Assembly: GCF_003933965.1 (NCBI RefSeq)
Contig: NZ_RSAJ01000029.1
Span: 1 to 32,580, forward strand
Origin: Streptomyces sp. RP5T
GTDB lineage: Bacteria > Actinomycetota > Actinomycetes > Streptomycetales > Streptomycetaceae
Length of the DNA: 32,580 nt
Reading direction: 5' to 3'
Position numbers and translations under genes: made by a program. Position 1 is the stretch's first letter. Every line of letters begins with the position of its first letter. Below the pieces are notes generated by a model, which saw only the letters and a list, made by a program, of their open reading frames with translations, ran no database searches and had not been told where the DNA came from. Shown one piece after another: positions 16,154 through 24,847 of this stretch.

Positions 16154-17767
16154 TTGAGGGAGACGAGACCGAAGTGGCGCACGACGGCACTCGGTTCGGC
16201 CGGAGTGCTCATCACGGCCACACTGATATCCGGTGCCGTCGCGGCACCCGCGTCCGGCGCCAACACGTCGGACCGGACGGGCCGCCACGCGCAGGACCGC
16301 GCGGCCGTGGGCGCGGCGATCGCCGCGGCCCGCGCCGCGAAGGCCGGCATCGACTGGGCGGACTGCCCCGCCGACTGGGGGATCGCGAAGCCCGTCCAGT
16401 GCGGCTGGGTCAGCGTGCCGCTGGACTACACGAAGCCGAACGGCAAGCAGATCAAGCTCGCCGTCGACCACATCGGCAACACCGGCACCGAGGCGGAGCG
16501 CCAGGGCGCCCTCGTCTACAACCCGGGCGGCCCCGGCGGCTCGGGCATGCGCTTCCCGCTCCGCGTCACCAGCAAGAACCCGATCTGGGCCAACGCGGCC
16601 AAGGCTTACGACTTCGTGGGCTTCGACCCGCGCGGCGTCGGCCACTCCGCGCCCATCTCCTGCATGGACCCGCAGGAGTTCGTGAAGGCGCCCAAGATGG
16701 ACCCGGTGCCGGACAGCGAGGCCGACAAGCGCGCCCAGCGCAAGCTGGCCCGTGAGTACGCCGACGGCTGCGCCGAGCGCACCGGCAAGGCGATGCTCCA
16801 GCAGATGACCACGCCCAACACCGTGCGCGACCTGGATGTCATCCGTGCCGCGCTCGGCGAGAAGAAGCTCAACTACCTGGGCGTCTCCTACGGCACCTAC
16901 ATCGGCGCCGTCTACGGCACGATGTACCCGGGCCACGTGCGGCGCATGATCGTCGACAGCGTGGTCAACCCGTCGCGGGAGAAGATCTGGTACGAGGCCA
17001 ACCTCGACCAGGACATCGCCTTCGAGGGCCGCTGGAAGGACTGGGAGGACTGGGTCGCCGCCAACGACGCCGCCTTCCACCTCGGCACCACCAGGGCCGC
17101 GGTCGAGGCGAAGTGGCTCGAACTGCGGGCCACCGCCAAGAAGAACCCCATCGGCGGGGTCGTCGGCCCGGCCGAGCTGATCGGCTTCTTCCAGAGCGCC
17201 CCGTACTACGACTCCTCGTGGGTGCCGGTCGCCACGGTGTTCAGCAAGTACGTCGCCGGTGACACCCAGGCGCTGGTCGACGCGGCCGCCCCGGACCTCA
17301 CCGACACCGCGGGCAACATCTCCTCGGAGAACGGCAACGCCGTCTACACGGCCGTCGAGTGCACCGACGCCAAGTGGCCCACCAGCTGGAAGAAGTGGGA
17401 CCGCGACAACACCGCGCTGCACGCGAAGTACCCGTTCATGACCTGGGCCAACGCCTGGCTGAACCTGCCCTGCGCCACCTGGCCGGTCAAGCAGCAGACG
17501 CCGGTGAACGTCCGGACCGGCAAGGGCCTGCCCGGCGTGCTGATCGTGCAGTCCGAGCGTGACGCGGCCACCCCGTACGACGGCGCCGTCGAACTGCACC
17601 AGCGCTTCAAGGGCTCCCGCCTGATCACCGAGAAGGACGCGGGCTCCCACGGCGTGACCGGTCTGGTCAACCCGTGCATCAACCCGCGGGTGGACGCCTA
17701 CCTGCTCACCGGCAAGCTGGACACGACGGACGTGACCTGCACCCCGCACGCCACGCCGAAGCCGTAG
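16154..17767 (+). CDS. Secreted alpha/beta hydrolase, tripeptidyl aminopeptidase-like (TAP)
   Basis: A 537-aa exported serine hydrolase of the Streptomyces TAP/SlpD-SlpE type, which removes tripeptides from the N-termini of proteins outside the cell. Residues 1-35 form a signal peptide (RETRPKWR, then a hydrophobic run to AAPASGA). The fold follows: oxyanion segment YNPGGPGGSGM, FDPRGVGHS, nucleophile Ser in LGVSYGTYIG, Asp in VQSERDAATPY, and His in DAGSHGVTG within a TAP-like C-terminal domain. The TTG at 16154 is the start because GGAGGGG lies 6 nt before it and it begins the signal peptide; the same frame is open upstream but only as a shadow of ureG-ureD. A terminator follows the gene. 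Confidence 0.9.
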   Translation: MRETRPKWRTTALGSAGVLITATLISGAVAAPASGANTSDRTGRHAQDRAAVGAAIAAARAAKAGIDWADCPADWGIAKPVQCGWVSVPLDYTKPNGKQIKLAVDHIGNTGTEAERQGALVYNPGGPGGSGMRFPLRVTSKNPIWANAAKAYDFVGFDPRGVGHSAPISCMDPQEFVKAPKMDPVPDSEADKRAQRKLAREYADGCAERTGKAMLQQMTTPNTVRDLDVIRAALGEKKLNYLGVSYGTYIGAVYGTMYPGHVRRMIVDSVVNPSREKIWYEANLDQDIAFEGRWKDWEDWVAANDAAFHLGTTRAAVEAKWLELRATAKKNPIGGVVGPAELIGFFQSAPYYDSSWVPVATVFSKYVAGDTQALVDAAAPDLTDTAGNISSENGNAVYTAVECTDAKWPTSWKKWDRDNTALHAKYPFMTWANAWLNLPCATWPVKQQTPVNVRTGKGLPGVLIVQSERDAATPYDGAVELHQRFKGSRLITEKDAGSHGVTGLVNPCINPRVDAYLLTGKLDTTDVTCTPHATPKP

Positions 17768-17782
17768 CACGAACGACGGGAC

Positions 17783-17809
17783 GAGGCGGCCGGAGCCACC
17801 GGTCGCCTC
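17783..17809. terminator. Terminator between tap-like gene and epimerase gene
   Basis: GAGGCG (17783-17788) pairs with CGCCTC (17804-17809), extended inward by CCGG/CCGG, with TTCTC following on the plus strand. It lies in the 45-bp gap between two convergent genes and probably serves both. Confidence 0.7.
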
Positions 17810-17812
17810 TTC

Positions 17813-18850
17813 TCATGCGCCGAGCGAGTCGAGGTACGCGTCCTCCGCCGCGTAGTCGAAAAGGTCGCCGTAGGTCTGGAACATCCTCGGGTACGCCTCC
17901 CGCCAGTCCCGCCCGGCCAGTCGCGCCTCGATCCAGGCGACCGTCTCCGGCAGCCGGTCCGCGTACCGCACCACCGCCCGGTAGCCCAACTCCCTCTCGG
18001 CGGCGGACATGTCGCAGACGACCGGCAGGGGCACCGACCACGGGGTGTCACCCACGGCAGGCGACGGCGGCGGCCCGTCCAGCAGGACCGTCCCGACCCC
18101 CGCGCCCATGACGGCGTCGATCGCGGCGGCGATCTCCGCCACCGTCGGGGCGTCCGGATCGACCGCGTTCAGGGCCCGGGTGCCCGGCCGCGCGGCCGCG
18201 AGCCGGATCAGCTCGGCGAGGTTGTGGACGCTCGCGGGGTGGAAACGGCTCCCGCCGCCGAAGGGGAGGACGCGCCGGGTCCGGCCGTCCAGGTTGCGCT
18301 TGACGAAGTAGAGCTCGCGCGGGGTCCGGCAGTGCGGCCCGTGGATCGCGCCGGCCCGCAGCAGCGTGGTGGGCAACCGGTCCCCGGCGGCCAGCAGTTC
18401 ACGCTCCAGCCCCGCCTTGCGGGTGCTGTACGAGGTGTCGCCGGGCGGGACGGTCCGCTGGTCCTCCGTCAGGGGCACCGGGTACCGCGGGAAGCCGTCC
18501 GGCTCGCCCTGGGTGTCGAAGCCCCGGCCCTTGTCGTCCTCGTACACCGAGATGCTGGAGACGACCACGGCCGAGCCCACCCGGTCGGCCAGTGACACCA
18601 ACTGCCGTGCGTGGGCGGGGCCGTAGGCCACCATGTCGACCAGGACCTCGCAGCCGTCGCCCACCGCGGCGGCGAGGGCGCCGTCGTCCGCCCGGTCGGC
18701 CCGCGCGGTGCGCACCTCCGCGGGCCAGCTCTCGTCCCGGTCGCCGCCCCGGGAGACGGCCGTCACCTCCCAGCCGTCCCCGGCGAGCGCCGTCACGGCC
18801 GCCCGCCCGATCTGTCCCGTCGCCCCGATCACCACAGCACGTCGTGTCAT
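17813..18850 (-). CDS. NAD-dependent epimerase/dehydratase family protein
   Basis: A 345-aa atypical/extended short-chain dehydrogenase. The Rossmann motif GATGQIGRAAV starts at residue 9; DMVAYGPAHA and VVVSSISVYED cover the catalytic Ser region, and the Tyr-x-x-x-Lys is SYSTRKAG. Later blocks are LRAGAIHGPHC, RFHPASVHNLAELIRLA and GTRALNAVDPDAPTVAEIAAAI, typical of sugar-nucleotide epimerases and related reductases. The substrate cannot be assigned, and no sugar-biosynthetic genes are nearby. ATG at 18850 directly precedes the Rossmann strand. It probably stands alone or is downstream of the acyltransferase gene, which ends 60 bp to its right on the same strand. Confidence 0.88.
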   Translation of the reverse strand: MTRRAVVIGATGQIGRAAVTALAGDGWEVTAVSRGGDRDESWPAEVRTARADRADDGALAAAVGDGCEVLVDMVAYGPAHARQLVSLADRVGSAVVVSSISVYEDDKGRGFDTQGEPDGFPRYPVPLTEDQRTVPPGDTSYSTRKAGLERELLAAGDRLPTTLLRAGAIHGPHCRTPRELYFVKRNLDGRTRRVLPFGGGSRFHPASVHNLAELIRLAAARPGTRALNAVDPDAPTVAEIAAAIDAVMGAGVGTVLLDGPPPSPAVGDTPWSVPLPVVCDMSAAERELGYRAVVRYADRLPETVAWIEARLAGRDWREAYPRMFQTYGDLFDYAAEDAYLDSLGA

Positions 18851-18909
18851 GCGGCGACCGTACGGCGCTCACCCCCGGCGGCTCCAGGGGGTTCTGCCGA
18901 CGGCAGAGC

Positions 18910-19629
18910 TCAACTCAGCGGCAGCCGCGGGAACTTGCGTTCCTTCGCCGCGGCGGCCTCCTCCGCCTTCACCACCGCCGCGTACTGGTCGACGTACTCC
19001 TGCTCGGAGAGCGTGAGGATGGCGTACATGATCTCGTCGGTGATGGCCCGCAGGATCGCCTTCTCGTTCTCCATCCCGGCGTAGCGGGAGAAGTCCAGCG
19101 GCTTGCCGAAGCGGATCACCACGGGGTGCAGATGGGGGATGACCTTGCCGGGCGGCTGGGCCTCGAAGGTGCCGATCATCGCGCACGGGATGACCGGGGC
19201 CTGCGCCTTGAGCGCCATCACCGCGACACCGACCTTGCCCTTGTAGAGGCGGCCGTCGTGGGAGCGGGTGCCCTCCGGGTAGATGCCGAGCAGCTCGTCC
19301 TTGCGCAGCACGCCGAGGCCCTCGCGGATGGCGGCCTGGCCCGCCTCCTTGCCGGAGCGGTCGACCGGGATCTGCCCGGCGCTGCGGAAGAAGAAGGCGG
19401 TCAGCCGGCCCTTGATGCCGGGACCGGTGAAGTACTCGGCCTTCGCCAGGAAGGTGATGCGCCGCTTGAGCACCGCGGGCATCAGGAAGTGGTCGGAGAA
19501 GGAGAGGTGATTGCCGGCGACGATGGCGGCACCCGACTCCGGGATGTGCTCCAGGCCTTCTATTCGGGGCCGGAAGACCAGTCTCAGCAACGGCCCCAAC
19601 AGCACGTATTTGAGCAGGTAGTAGAACAA
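18910..19629 (-). CDS. 1-acyl-sn-glycerol-3-phosphate acyltransferase (PlsC-like)
   Basis: A 239-aa membrane-associated acyltransferase that probably makes phosphatidic acid from lysophosphatidate. An N-terminal hydrophobic segment (MFYYLLKYVLLGPLLRLVF) is followed by block I AGNHLSFSDHFLMP (HX4D), block II GQIPVDRSG, block III IYPEGTRSHDG, and block IV VIPCAMIGTFE. The start is TTG at 19629, with GAGGAG 9 nt upstream; later in-frame GTG codons would cut into the hydrophobic segment. The C-terminal 40 residues are an Ala/Glu-rich tail. Family assignment is firm; the exact lipid substrate is inferred. Confidence 0.93.
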   Translation of the reverse strand: MFYYLLKYVLLGPLLRLVFRPRIEGLEHIPESGAAIVAGNHLSFSDHFLMPAVLKRRITFLAKAEYFTGPGIKGRLTAFFFRSAGQIPVDRSGKEAGQAAIREGLGVLRKDELLGIYPEGTRSHDGRLYKGKVGVAVMALKAQAPVIPCAMIGTFEAQPPGKVIPHLHPVVIRFGKPLDFSRYAGMENEKAILRAITDEIMYAILTLSEQEYVDQYAAVVKAEEAAAAKERKFPRLPLS

Positions 19630-19725
19630 GAGGGGGCGCTCCTCGGTCGGGCGGACGGCTCAACTCCGCGTTCTGGCTGGTCAACCGGCGTGAAACGGGG
19701 CTGTCAGTGTAGGCGCAGGGCGCGA

Positions 19726-19753
19726 CGGCCGGAACAGGGCCGCGCACCGGCCG
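19726..19753 (-). terminator. Hairpin downstream of PP2C phosphatase gene
   Basis: CGGCCGG (19726-19732) and CCGGCCG (19747-19753) form a 7-bp stem with a 14-nt loop, 41 bp past the phosphatase stop and before the acyltransferase gene. No U-tract. Candidate terminator only. The remaining gap to 19629 (about 95 bp) must hold the plsC promoter; I see no convincing pair. Confidence 0.4.
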
Positions 19754-19794
19754 CGGCGGCGACCGCGACCGTGTCCGTCCACGCCCGTGCCCGC

Positions 19795-21042
19795 TCACAG
19801 CCGCACGATGACCAGTGCCGTGTCGTCCGTGGAGCCACCGGGCGGCAGCAGCTCCAGCAGGACGGCGTCGGCGAGGGTCTCGGGGTCGTCCTCGCGGTGC
19901 CGGGCGAGGGCGTCGGCGAGCCGGGTGATCCCCGTGTCGATGTCCTCATGGCGTCGCTCCACCAGGCCGTCGGTGTACAGCGCGAGGGTGGCGCCGCCGG
20001 TGAAGGTGGTCGCGGCCTGCGGCCGGGGCATCGGGTCCGGGCGGGCGTCGAGCGGCGGGTCGGTCGCCTTGTCCAGGCACTCCACCCGGCCGTCGGCGTG
20101 CACCAGCAAGGGGGGCGGGTGCCCCGCGCTGCTGTAGGTGATGGTGCCGTGGTCGAGGTCGATGAAGGTGGTGACCGCGGTGGCGGACTCGGCGCCGTCG
20201 ACGACATGGGCGTACCGGCCCAGCACGTCCAGGGCCTGCGCCGGCCCCTCGGCCACCCGGGAGGCGGCGCTCAGGGCACTGCGCAGCTGACCCATCACCC
20301 CCGCGGCCTCGAGACCGTGGCCCACCACGTCACCGACCGAGACACCCACGCGGCGGCCGCCCACCAGGTCGACCAGGTCGTACCAGTCGCCGCACACGTT
20401 GAGCGCGCCGACCGCCGGACGGTAGCGCACGGCGGCGCCGTGGTGCAGGGTCTGCCGACTGGTGGGCAGCATGGCGTCCTGCAGGGCGAGGGCGACCTCG
20501 CGGTCCCGGGCGTGGGCCTGCCGCAACCGCTCGTTGAGCGTCTGGAGTTCACGGGCGCGGGTGTACAGCTCGGCCTCCAGGACACGGTTGCGGTCGCTGC
20601 CCGGGCCACCGCGGGCCCGGATCAGCTCGGTGACCTCCTCGACCCGGTGCACGAGCAGTTCGACCTTGCCGTCCGCGCCGAGCACCGGGGCGTTGCAGGG
20701 GCTCCAGTAGCGCTCCTCCCACTCTCCCGGCAGGCCCGCCACCTCGACGTCGTAGCGCTGCAGGGCCATGGAGTCGCGCTCCCCGGTCTCCAGCACCCGG
20801 CGCAGCGAGGCGGCCAGGTTGCGCATGCCGGTGGCCGCGGTGTCGTTGGGGTTGTCCGGGAAGACGTCGAAGAGGTAGCGGCCCACGACCTCCTCGCGCC
20901 GGCGCCCGGCCATGCGCAGGAATTCCTCGTTGACCTCCGCGTACACCAGGTCGGGTGTGAGCAGTGCGACCATCCCGGGCAGCGCCTGGAACACGGCCGC
21001 GTAGTCGATGGAGTCGGGGTCGTCGATGGGTCTGTCACTCAT
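19795..21042 (-). CDS. PAS-SpoIIE PP2C phosphatase
   Basis: A 415-aa cytoplasmic serine phosphatase of the SpoIIE/RsbU type, expected to dephosphorylate an anti-sigma-factor antagonist. A PAS domain fills about residues 12-140 (VFQALPGMVALLTPDLVYAEVNEEFLRMAG, VGRYLFDVFPDN), a helical linker follows (about 150-190: ELYTRARELQTLNERLRQA), and the PP2C domain runs to the end: CGDWYDLVDL, VSVGDVVGHGLEAAGVMGQLRSAL, SSAGHPPPLL, LALYTDGLVERR, GSTDDTALVIVRL. The metal-binding Asp residues are all present. It has no ATPase domain. The next gene upstream encodes a second SpoIIE-type phosphatase 58 bp away, so the two may be co-transcribed. Confidence 0.93.
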   Translation of the reverse strand: MSDRPIDDPDSIDYAAVFQALPGMVALLTPDLVYAEVNEEFLRMAGRRREEVVGRYLFDVFPDNPNDTAATGMRNLAASLRRVLETGERDSMALQRYDVEVAGLPGEWEERYWSPCNAPVLGADGKVELLVHRVEEVTELIRARGGPGSDRNRVLEAELYTRARELQTLNERLRQAHARDREVALALQDAMLPTSRQTLHHGAAVRYRPAVGALNVCGDWYDLVDLVGGRRVGVSVGDVVGHGLEAAGVMGQLRSALSAASRVAEGPAQALDVLGRYAHVVDGAESATAVTTFIDLDHGTITYSSAGHPPPLLVHADGRVECLDKATDPPLDARPDPMPRPQAATTFTGGATLALYTDGLVERRHEDIDTGITRLADALARHREDDPETLADAVLLELLPPGGSTDDTALVIVRL

Positions 21043-21100
21043 GGCTGGCGCCTCCCCGCCGGGATCGCACTATTTTCCCACGGTATGCGGGGTTCGGCGT

Positions 21101-23533
21101 TCAGTCCGGTGGATCCGTGAGGGACTGCTCCGCCCAGATGACCTTTCCCTCGGGTACGAACCGGGTGCCCCAGCGCCGGGCGAACTGGGAGACCAGCAGC
21201 AGCCCCCGGCCGCCCTCGTCGGTGGTGCGCGGGTGACGCAGATGGGGCGCGGTGTCCCCGCTGTCGAACACCTCGCAGATCAGGGACCGCTCCCGGATCA
21301 GCCGGAGCCGGATCGGGCCGACGGCGTGCCGGATGGCGTTGGTGACCAGTTCGCTGACGATCAGTTCCGTGGTGAAGGCGAACTCCTCCAGCCCCCAGTC
21401 CGTCAGCTGCCGGGACGTCGTCTTGCGGGCCTCGGCGACCCGGGCCGGATCCACGGGCACGTCCCAGTCCGCGACCTGGTCGGGGCCCAGCAGCCGGGTG
21501 CGGGCCATGAGCAGGGCCACGTCGTCGTGCGGCCGGGCCGGGGCCAGGGCGTCGACCACGGTCCGGCAGCGCAGGTCGAGGGAGGCCGCGGACCGCTCCA
21601 GGGCCTGGCGCAGCCGGTTGCGGCCCGCGTCCACGGCCCCCTCCTCGCCGCGGGCCAGCAGCCCGTCGGTGTGCAGCGCCAGGGTGCTGCCCTCGGCCAG
21701 GGCCAGCTCGACCGACTCGAAGGGCGGACCGCCGACGCCGAGCGAGGGCCCCTGCGGCAGGTCCACGAAGGCGACCGTGCCGTCGGGCAGGATCACGGCG
21801 GGCGCGGGATGACCGGCGGCGGCCATCGTGCACTGCCCGTCGACCGGGTCGTAGACGACGTACACGCATCCGGAGCCGCGGGCGCTGTCGGTGTCGTCCG
21901 TCTCCGGCCCCGCGCCCTCCTCCCGGGCCGACCGGGCCACCAGGTCGTCCAGATGGCCGAGGACCTCCTCGGGCGGCAGATCCAGCGCCGCCAGCGTCCG
22001 CACGGCGGTCCGCAGCCGGCCCATCGCGGCGGCGGCGCCGATGCCGTGCCCGGGCACCTCGCCGACCACGAGGGCGACCCGGGCGCCGGAGAGCGGGATC
22101 AGGTCGTACCAGTCCCCGCCGAGGCCGGTCAGCTCGTCGGCGGGCCGGTAGCAGGCGCTCACCTCCACGGCGTCCTGCTCGGACAGCCGGTGGGGGAGCA
22201 GGCTGCGCTGGAGGACGAGGGCGGCCTCGCGTTCACGGGTGTAGCGCCAGGCGTTGTCCACGCAGACGGCGGCCCGGGAGACGAGGTCCTCGGCGAGGTT
22301 CAGGTCGTCCTCGTCGAAGGGTTCCTGGCGACGCCGGCGGAACAGGGTGGTGACGCCCAGGGTGACGCCCCGCGCGCGGATCGGCACCACCATGGCGCTG
22401 TGCAGGCCCAGTTCCATGAAGGTGGCCCGGCGTCCGCCGGCTATGCCGGTCGCCCACTCCGCGCCCAGCGGGTCCAGCCGCTCCTCCCGCACGGACCCGC
22501 CCTCGGCAAGGCACCCCAGCGGCGGCGAGCCGGGCCGGTAGGCGGCCACCTCGCCGACCTCCACGACGGCCTCGGGGACGCCCTCGTTCACCGACTGCTG
22601 CCCGGCCCGCAGCAGTGTCTCCTGCCCGGTCGGCTCCGCGCCCCGCAGCACCGACTCCAGCAGGTCCACGGTGATGTAGTCGGCCAGCGCCGGCACCGCC
22701 ACGTCGGCCAGCTCCTGCGCGGTGCGCCGGATGTCCAGGCTGCGGCCGATGTACTCGCCGGCCCGGTCGAGCAGGGCGAGGCGCTGCCGGGCCCGGTGCC
22801 GCTCGGTGATGTCGACGACCGTGTAGTAGACGCCCACCGGGTGGCCCCGGTCGTCGTCGATCCGGGTGAACGACATGGTGTGCGCGGTCTCGCGGTGCGG
22901 GGCGGAGCGCACCCGGCCGACGTGCTCGTAGCCCACGACCGGCTCGCCGGTCTCCAGCACGCGCCGCATCTGCGCCTCGATCGACTCGGCGTCCAGACCG
23001 GGCTGGATCTCCCCGAACCGCAGCCCCAGCCGCCGCTGGGCCGGACCGCTGCCGAACTGCTCCAGCGCCGGGTTGGACCACACGCAGCGCAGGTCCGTGT
23101 CCACGACCGCGATGCCGATGGGGGAGCGGGTGACCAGCTGCTCCAGCACCCGGCGGCTCATGTCCCAGCCGGGGGCCTCCGCCAGCTCGGACAGCAGGAC
23201 CAGCCAGCGGGCGGAGCCGTCGAAGTCGTCGGCGGCGGTGATCCGCACCATGAGCCGGACCGGCCGGCCACCCCTGCGCAGGGCGGTCAGCAGCCCGGCC
23301 CAGCCCCCGTCGTTGCGGCAGCGCTCGGCGAGTTCCGGCAGCCGCCGGGCCTCCTCCGCGGTGAGCAGCGCGGCGGCCGCCATCCCCACGGCCTCCGCGG
23401 CCCCGTAGTCCAGCAGGCGCTCGGCCTCCCTGGTCCAGCCCCTGACGACGCCCTGGGCATCGAGCAGCACGGGCGCGGCATCGGCCACGTCGAACCGGTG
23501 CCGCGCGGTGTCGTGCTCCTCCTGAGCGCCCAC
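21101..23533 (-). CDS. Multidomain PAS-PAS-GAF-SpoIIE phosphatase with C-terminal ATPase
   Basis: An 810-aa sensor of the Streptomyces SpoIIE-ATPase class. Order: PAS (about 10-115, APVLLDAQGVVRGWTREAERLLDY), PAS (about 125-255, RSPIGIAVVDTDLRCVWSNPALEQFG, ending VYYTVVDITERHRARQRL), GAF (about 265-430, AMVVPIRARGVTLGVTTLFRR), PP2C (about 435-650, LGGDWYDLIPL, AAGHPAPAVI, LALHTDGLLARG, RPHDDVALLMAR), and a GHKL ATPase (about 680-800, ELIVSELVTNAIRHA, DEGGRGLLLVSQFA). It joins the opposing switch activities, phosphatase and RsbW-like kinase, in one chain. The usual GDVxGHG is GEVPGHG, an Asp-to-Glu change at a metal ligand. The GTG at 23533 has GAGAGG just upstream; the frame is open to 23587. 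Confidence 0.92.
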   Translation of the reverse strand: MGAQEEHDTARHRFDVADAAPVLLDAQGVVRGWTREAERLLDYGAAEAVGMAAAALLTAEEARRLPELAERCRNDGGWAGLLTALRRGGRPVRLMVRITAADDFDGSARWLVLLSELAEAPGWDMSRRVLEQLVTRSPIGIAVVDTDLRCVWSNPALEQFGSGPAQRRLGLRFGEIQPGLDAESIEAQMRRVLETGEPVVGYEHVGRVRSAPHRETAHTMSFTRIDDDRGHPVGVYYTVVDITERHRARQRLALLDRAGEYIGRSLDIRRTAQELADVAVPALADYITVDLLESVLRGAEPTGQETLLRAGQQSVNEGVPEAVVEVGEVAAYRPGSPPLGCLAEGGSVREERLDPLGAEWATGIAGGRRATFMELGLHSAMVVPIRARGVTLGVTTLFRRRRQEPFDEDDLNLAEDLVSRAAVCVDNAWRYTREREAALVLQRSLLPHRLSEQDAVEVSACYRPADELTGLGGDWYDLIPLSGARVALVVGEVPGHGIGAAAAMGRLRTAVRTLAALDLPPEEVLGHLDDLVARSAREEGAGPETDDTDSARGSGCVYVVYDPVDGQCTMAAAGHPAPAVILPDGTVAFVDLPQGPSLGVGGPPFESVELALAEGSTLALHTDGLLARGEEGAVDAGRNRLRQALERSAASLDLRCRTVVDALAPARPHDDVALLMARTRLLGPDQVADWDVPVDPARVAEARKTTSRQLTDWGLEEFAFTTELIVSELVTNAIRHAVGPIRLRLIRERSLICEVFDSGDTAPHLRHPRTTDEGGRGLLLVSQFARRWGTRFVPEGKVIWAEQSLTDPPD

Positions 23534-23626
23534 GGCCGACCTCTCTGTCGCTGAGAGTGGTCTACCACCTCTTCGACACATCTTCACCCGGTGTGGGGGA
23601 GTGCGCGGCCGGGAGCGGCGGCCGGG

Positions 23627-24847
23627 CTACCGGTTCAGCACCCTTTCCAGCACGCCCAGGGCCGACCGCAGCTCCTCCGCCGTGATGGTCAGCGGGGGTG
23701 CCAGCCGGATCGTGGAGCCGTGGGTGTCCTTGACCAGGATCCCCTCGTGCATCAGCCGCTTGCTCACCTCCCGGCCCGTGCCGATCGCCGGATCGACGTC
23801 CACCCCCGCCCACAGGCCCCTGGCGCGGAAGCCGACGACTCCCTTGCCGACCAGGTCCGCCAGGCCGTCCCGCAGGACCGTGCCCAGCTCGGCCGCCCGG
23901 CGCTGGAACGCGCCCGTCTCCAGGAGCTCGACGACCGCCGTGCCCACCGCCGCCGCCAGCGGGTTGCCGCCGAAGGTGGAGCCGTGCTCGCCCGGCCGCA
24001 GCACGCCGAGGACGTCCCGGCGGGCGACCACCGCGGAGACCGGCACGATGCCGCCGGCCAGGGCCTTGCCGAGCAGCAGGACGTCCGGGACGACCCCCTC
24101 GTGCTCGACGGCCAGCGTGCGGCCCGTGCGGCCGAGGCCCGACTGGATCTCGTCCGCGACGAACAGACAGCCCGCGCGGCGGGTGAGCTCGCGGACGCCG
24201 GTCAGATAGCCGTCGTCCGGGATGATCACGCCCGCCTCGCCCTGGATCGGCTCCAGGAGCACCGCGGCCGTCGTCTCGTCGACCGCCGCCTCCAGTGCCG
24301 CGAGGTCGTTGTACGGCACGATCCGGAAGCCCGGTGTGAAGGGGCCGAAGCCCGCCCGTGCCGTCTCGTCCGTGGAGAACGACACGATCGTGGTCGTACG
24401 GCCGTGGAAGTTGTCCGCCGCCACCACGATCGTGGCCCGGTCGGCCGGGACGCCCTTGACCTCGTACGCCCACTTGCGGGCCACCTTGATGCCGCTCTCC
24501 ACCGCCTCCGCGCCGGTGTTCATCGGCAGCACCATGTCCAGGCCGGTCAGCGCGGCCAGGCGCTCGGCGAACTCGGCGAGCCGGTCGTTGTGGAAGGCCC
24601 GGGAGGTCAGCGTCAGCCGGTCCAGCTGCCGGTGGGCGGCCTCGATCAGCGCGGGGTGGCGGTGGCCGAAGTTCAGGGCGGAGTAGCCGGCCAGCATGTC
24701 CAGGTAGCGGCGGCCCTCGACGTCCTCCACCCAGGTGCCCTCGGCACGGGCGACGACCACGGGCAGCGGATGGTAGTTGTGCGCGAGGACCGGCTCCTCG
24801 GCGCGGATGAGATCGGCGGAGGAACGCGTGCCTGTGGGTGCGGTCAT
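23627..24847 (-). CDS. rocD: Ornithine aminotransferase RocD
   Basis: A 406-aa class-III PLP aminotransferase converting ornithine and 2-oxoglutarate to glutamate-5-semialdehyde and glutamate. Diagnostic segments: HNYHPLPVVVARAEGTWVEDVEGRRYLDML, MNTGAEAVESGIKVARKWAYEVKG, NFHGRTTTIVSFSTD, EPIQGEAGVIIPDDGYL, VADEIQSGLGRTG, the Schiff-base Lys in LLLGKALAGGIVPVSA, and GEHGSTFGGNPLA. Length is normal. The ATG at 24847 overlaps the stop of the upstream arginine-family hydrolase (ATGA), so the two enzymes are coupled and almost certainly act in one pathway: arginine to ornithine (or citrulline) and on to glutamate. Control is probably by the Lrp/AsnC protein encoded upstream. Confidence 0.95.
   Translation of the reverse strand: MTAPTGTRSSADLIRAEEPVLAHNYHPLPVVVARAEGTWVEDVEGRRYLDMLAGYSALNFGHRHPALIEAAHRQLDRLTLTSRAFHNDRLAEFAERLAALTGLDMVLPMNTGAEAVESGIKVARKWAYEVKGVPADRATIVVAADNFHGRTTTIVSFSTDETARAGFGPFTPGFRIVPYNDLAALEAAVDETTAAVLLEPIQGEAGVIIPDDGYLTGVRELTRRAGCLFVADEIQSGLGRTGRTLAVEHEGVVPDVLLLGKALAGGIVPVSAVVARRDVLGVLRPGEHGSTFGGNPLAAAVGTAVVELLETGAFQRRAAELGTVLRDGLADLVGKGVVGFRARGLWAGVDVDPAIGTGREVSKRLMHEGILVKDTHGSTIRLAPPLTITAEELRSALGVLERVLNR

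Noticed and set aside
18592..21120. Long plus-strand frame opposite epimerase, acyltransferase and phosphatase genes
   Set aside because: Shadow ORF; three complete conserved proteins lie on the other strand.
21008..23554. 848-codon plus-strand frame opposite the multidomain phosphatase
   Set aside because: Gln/Gly/His-rich mirror of the PAS-GAF-PP2C-ATPase gene.
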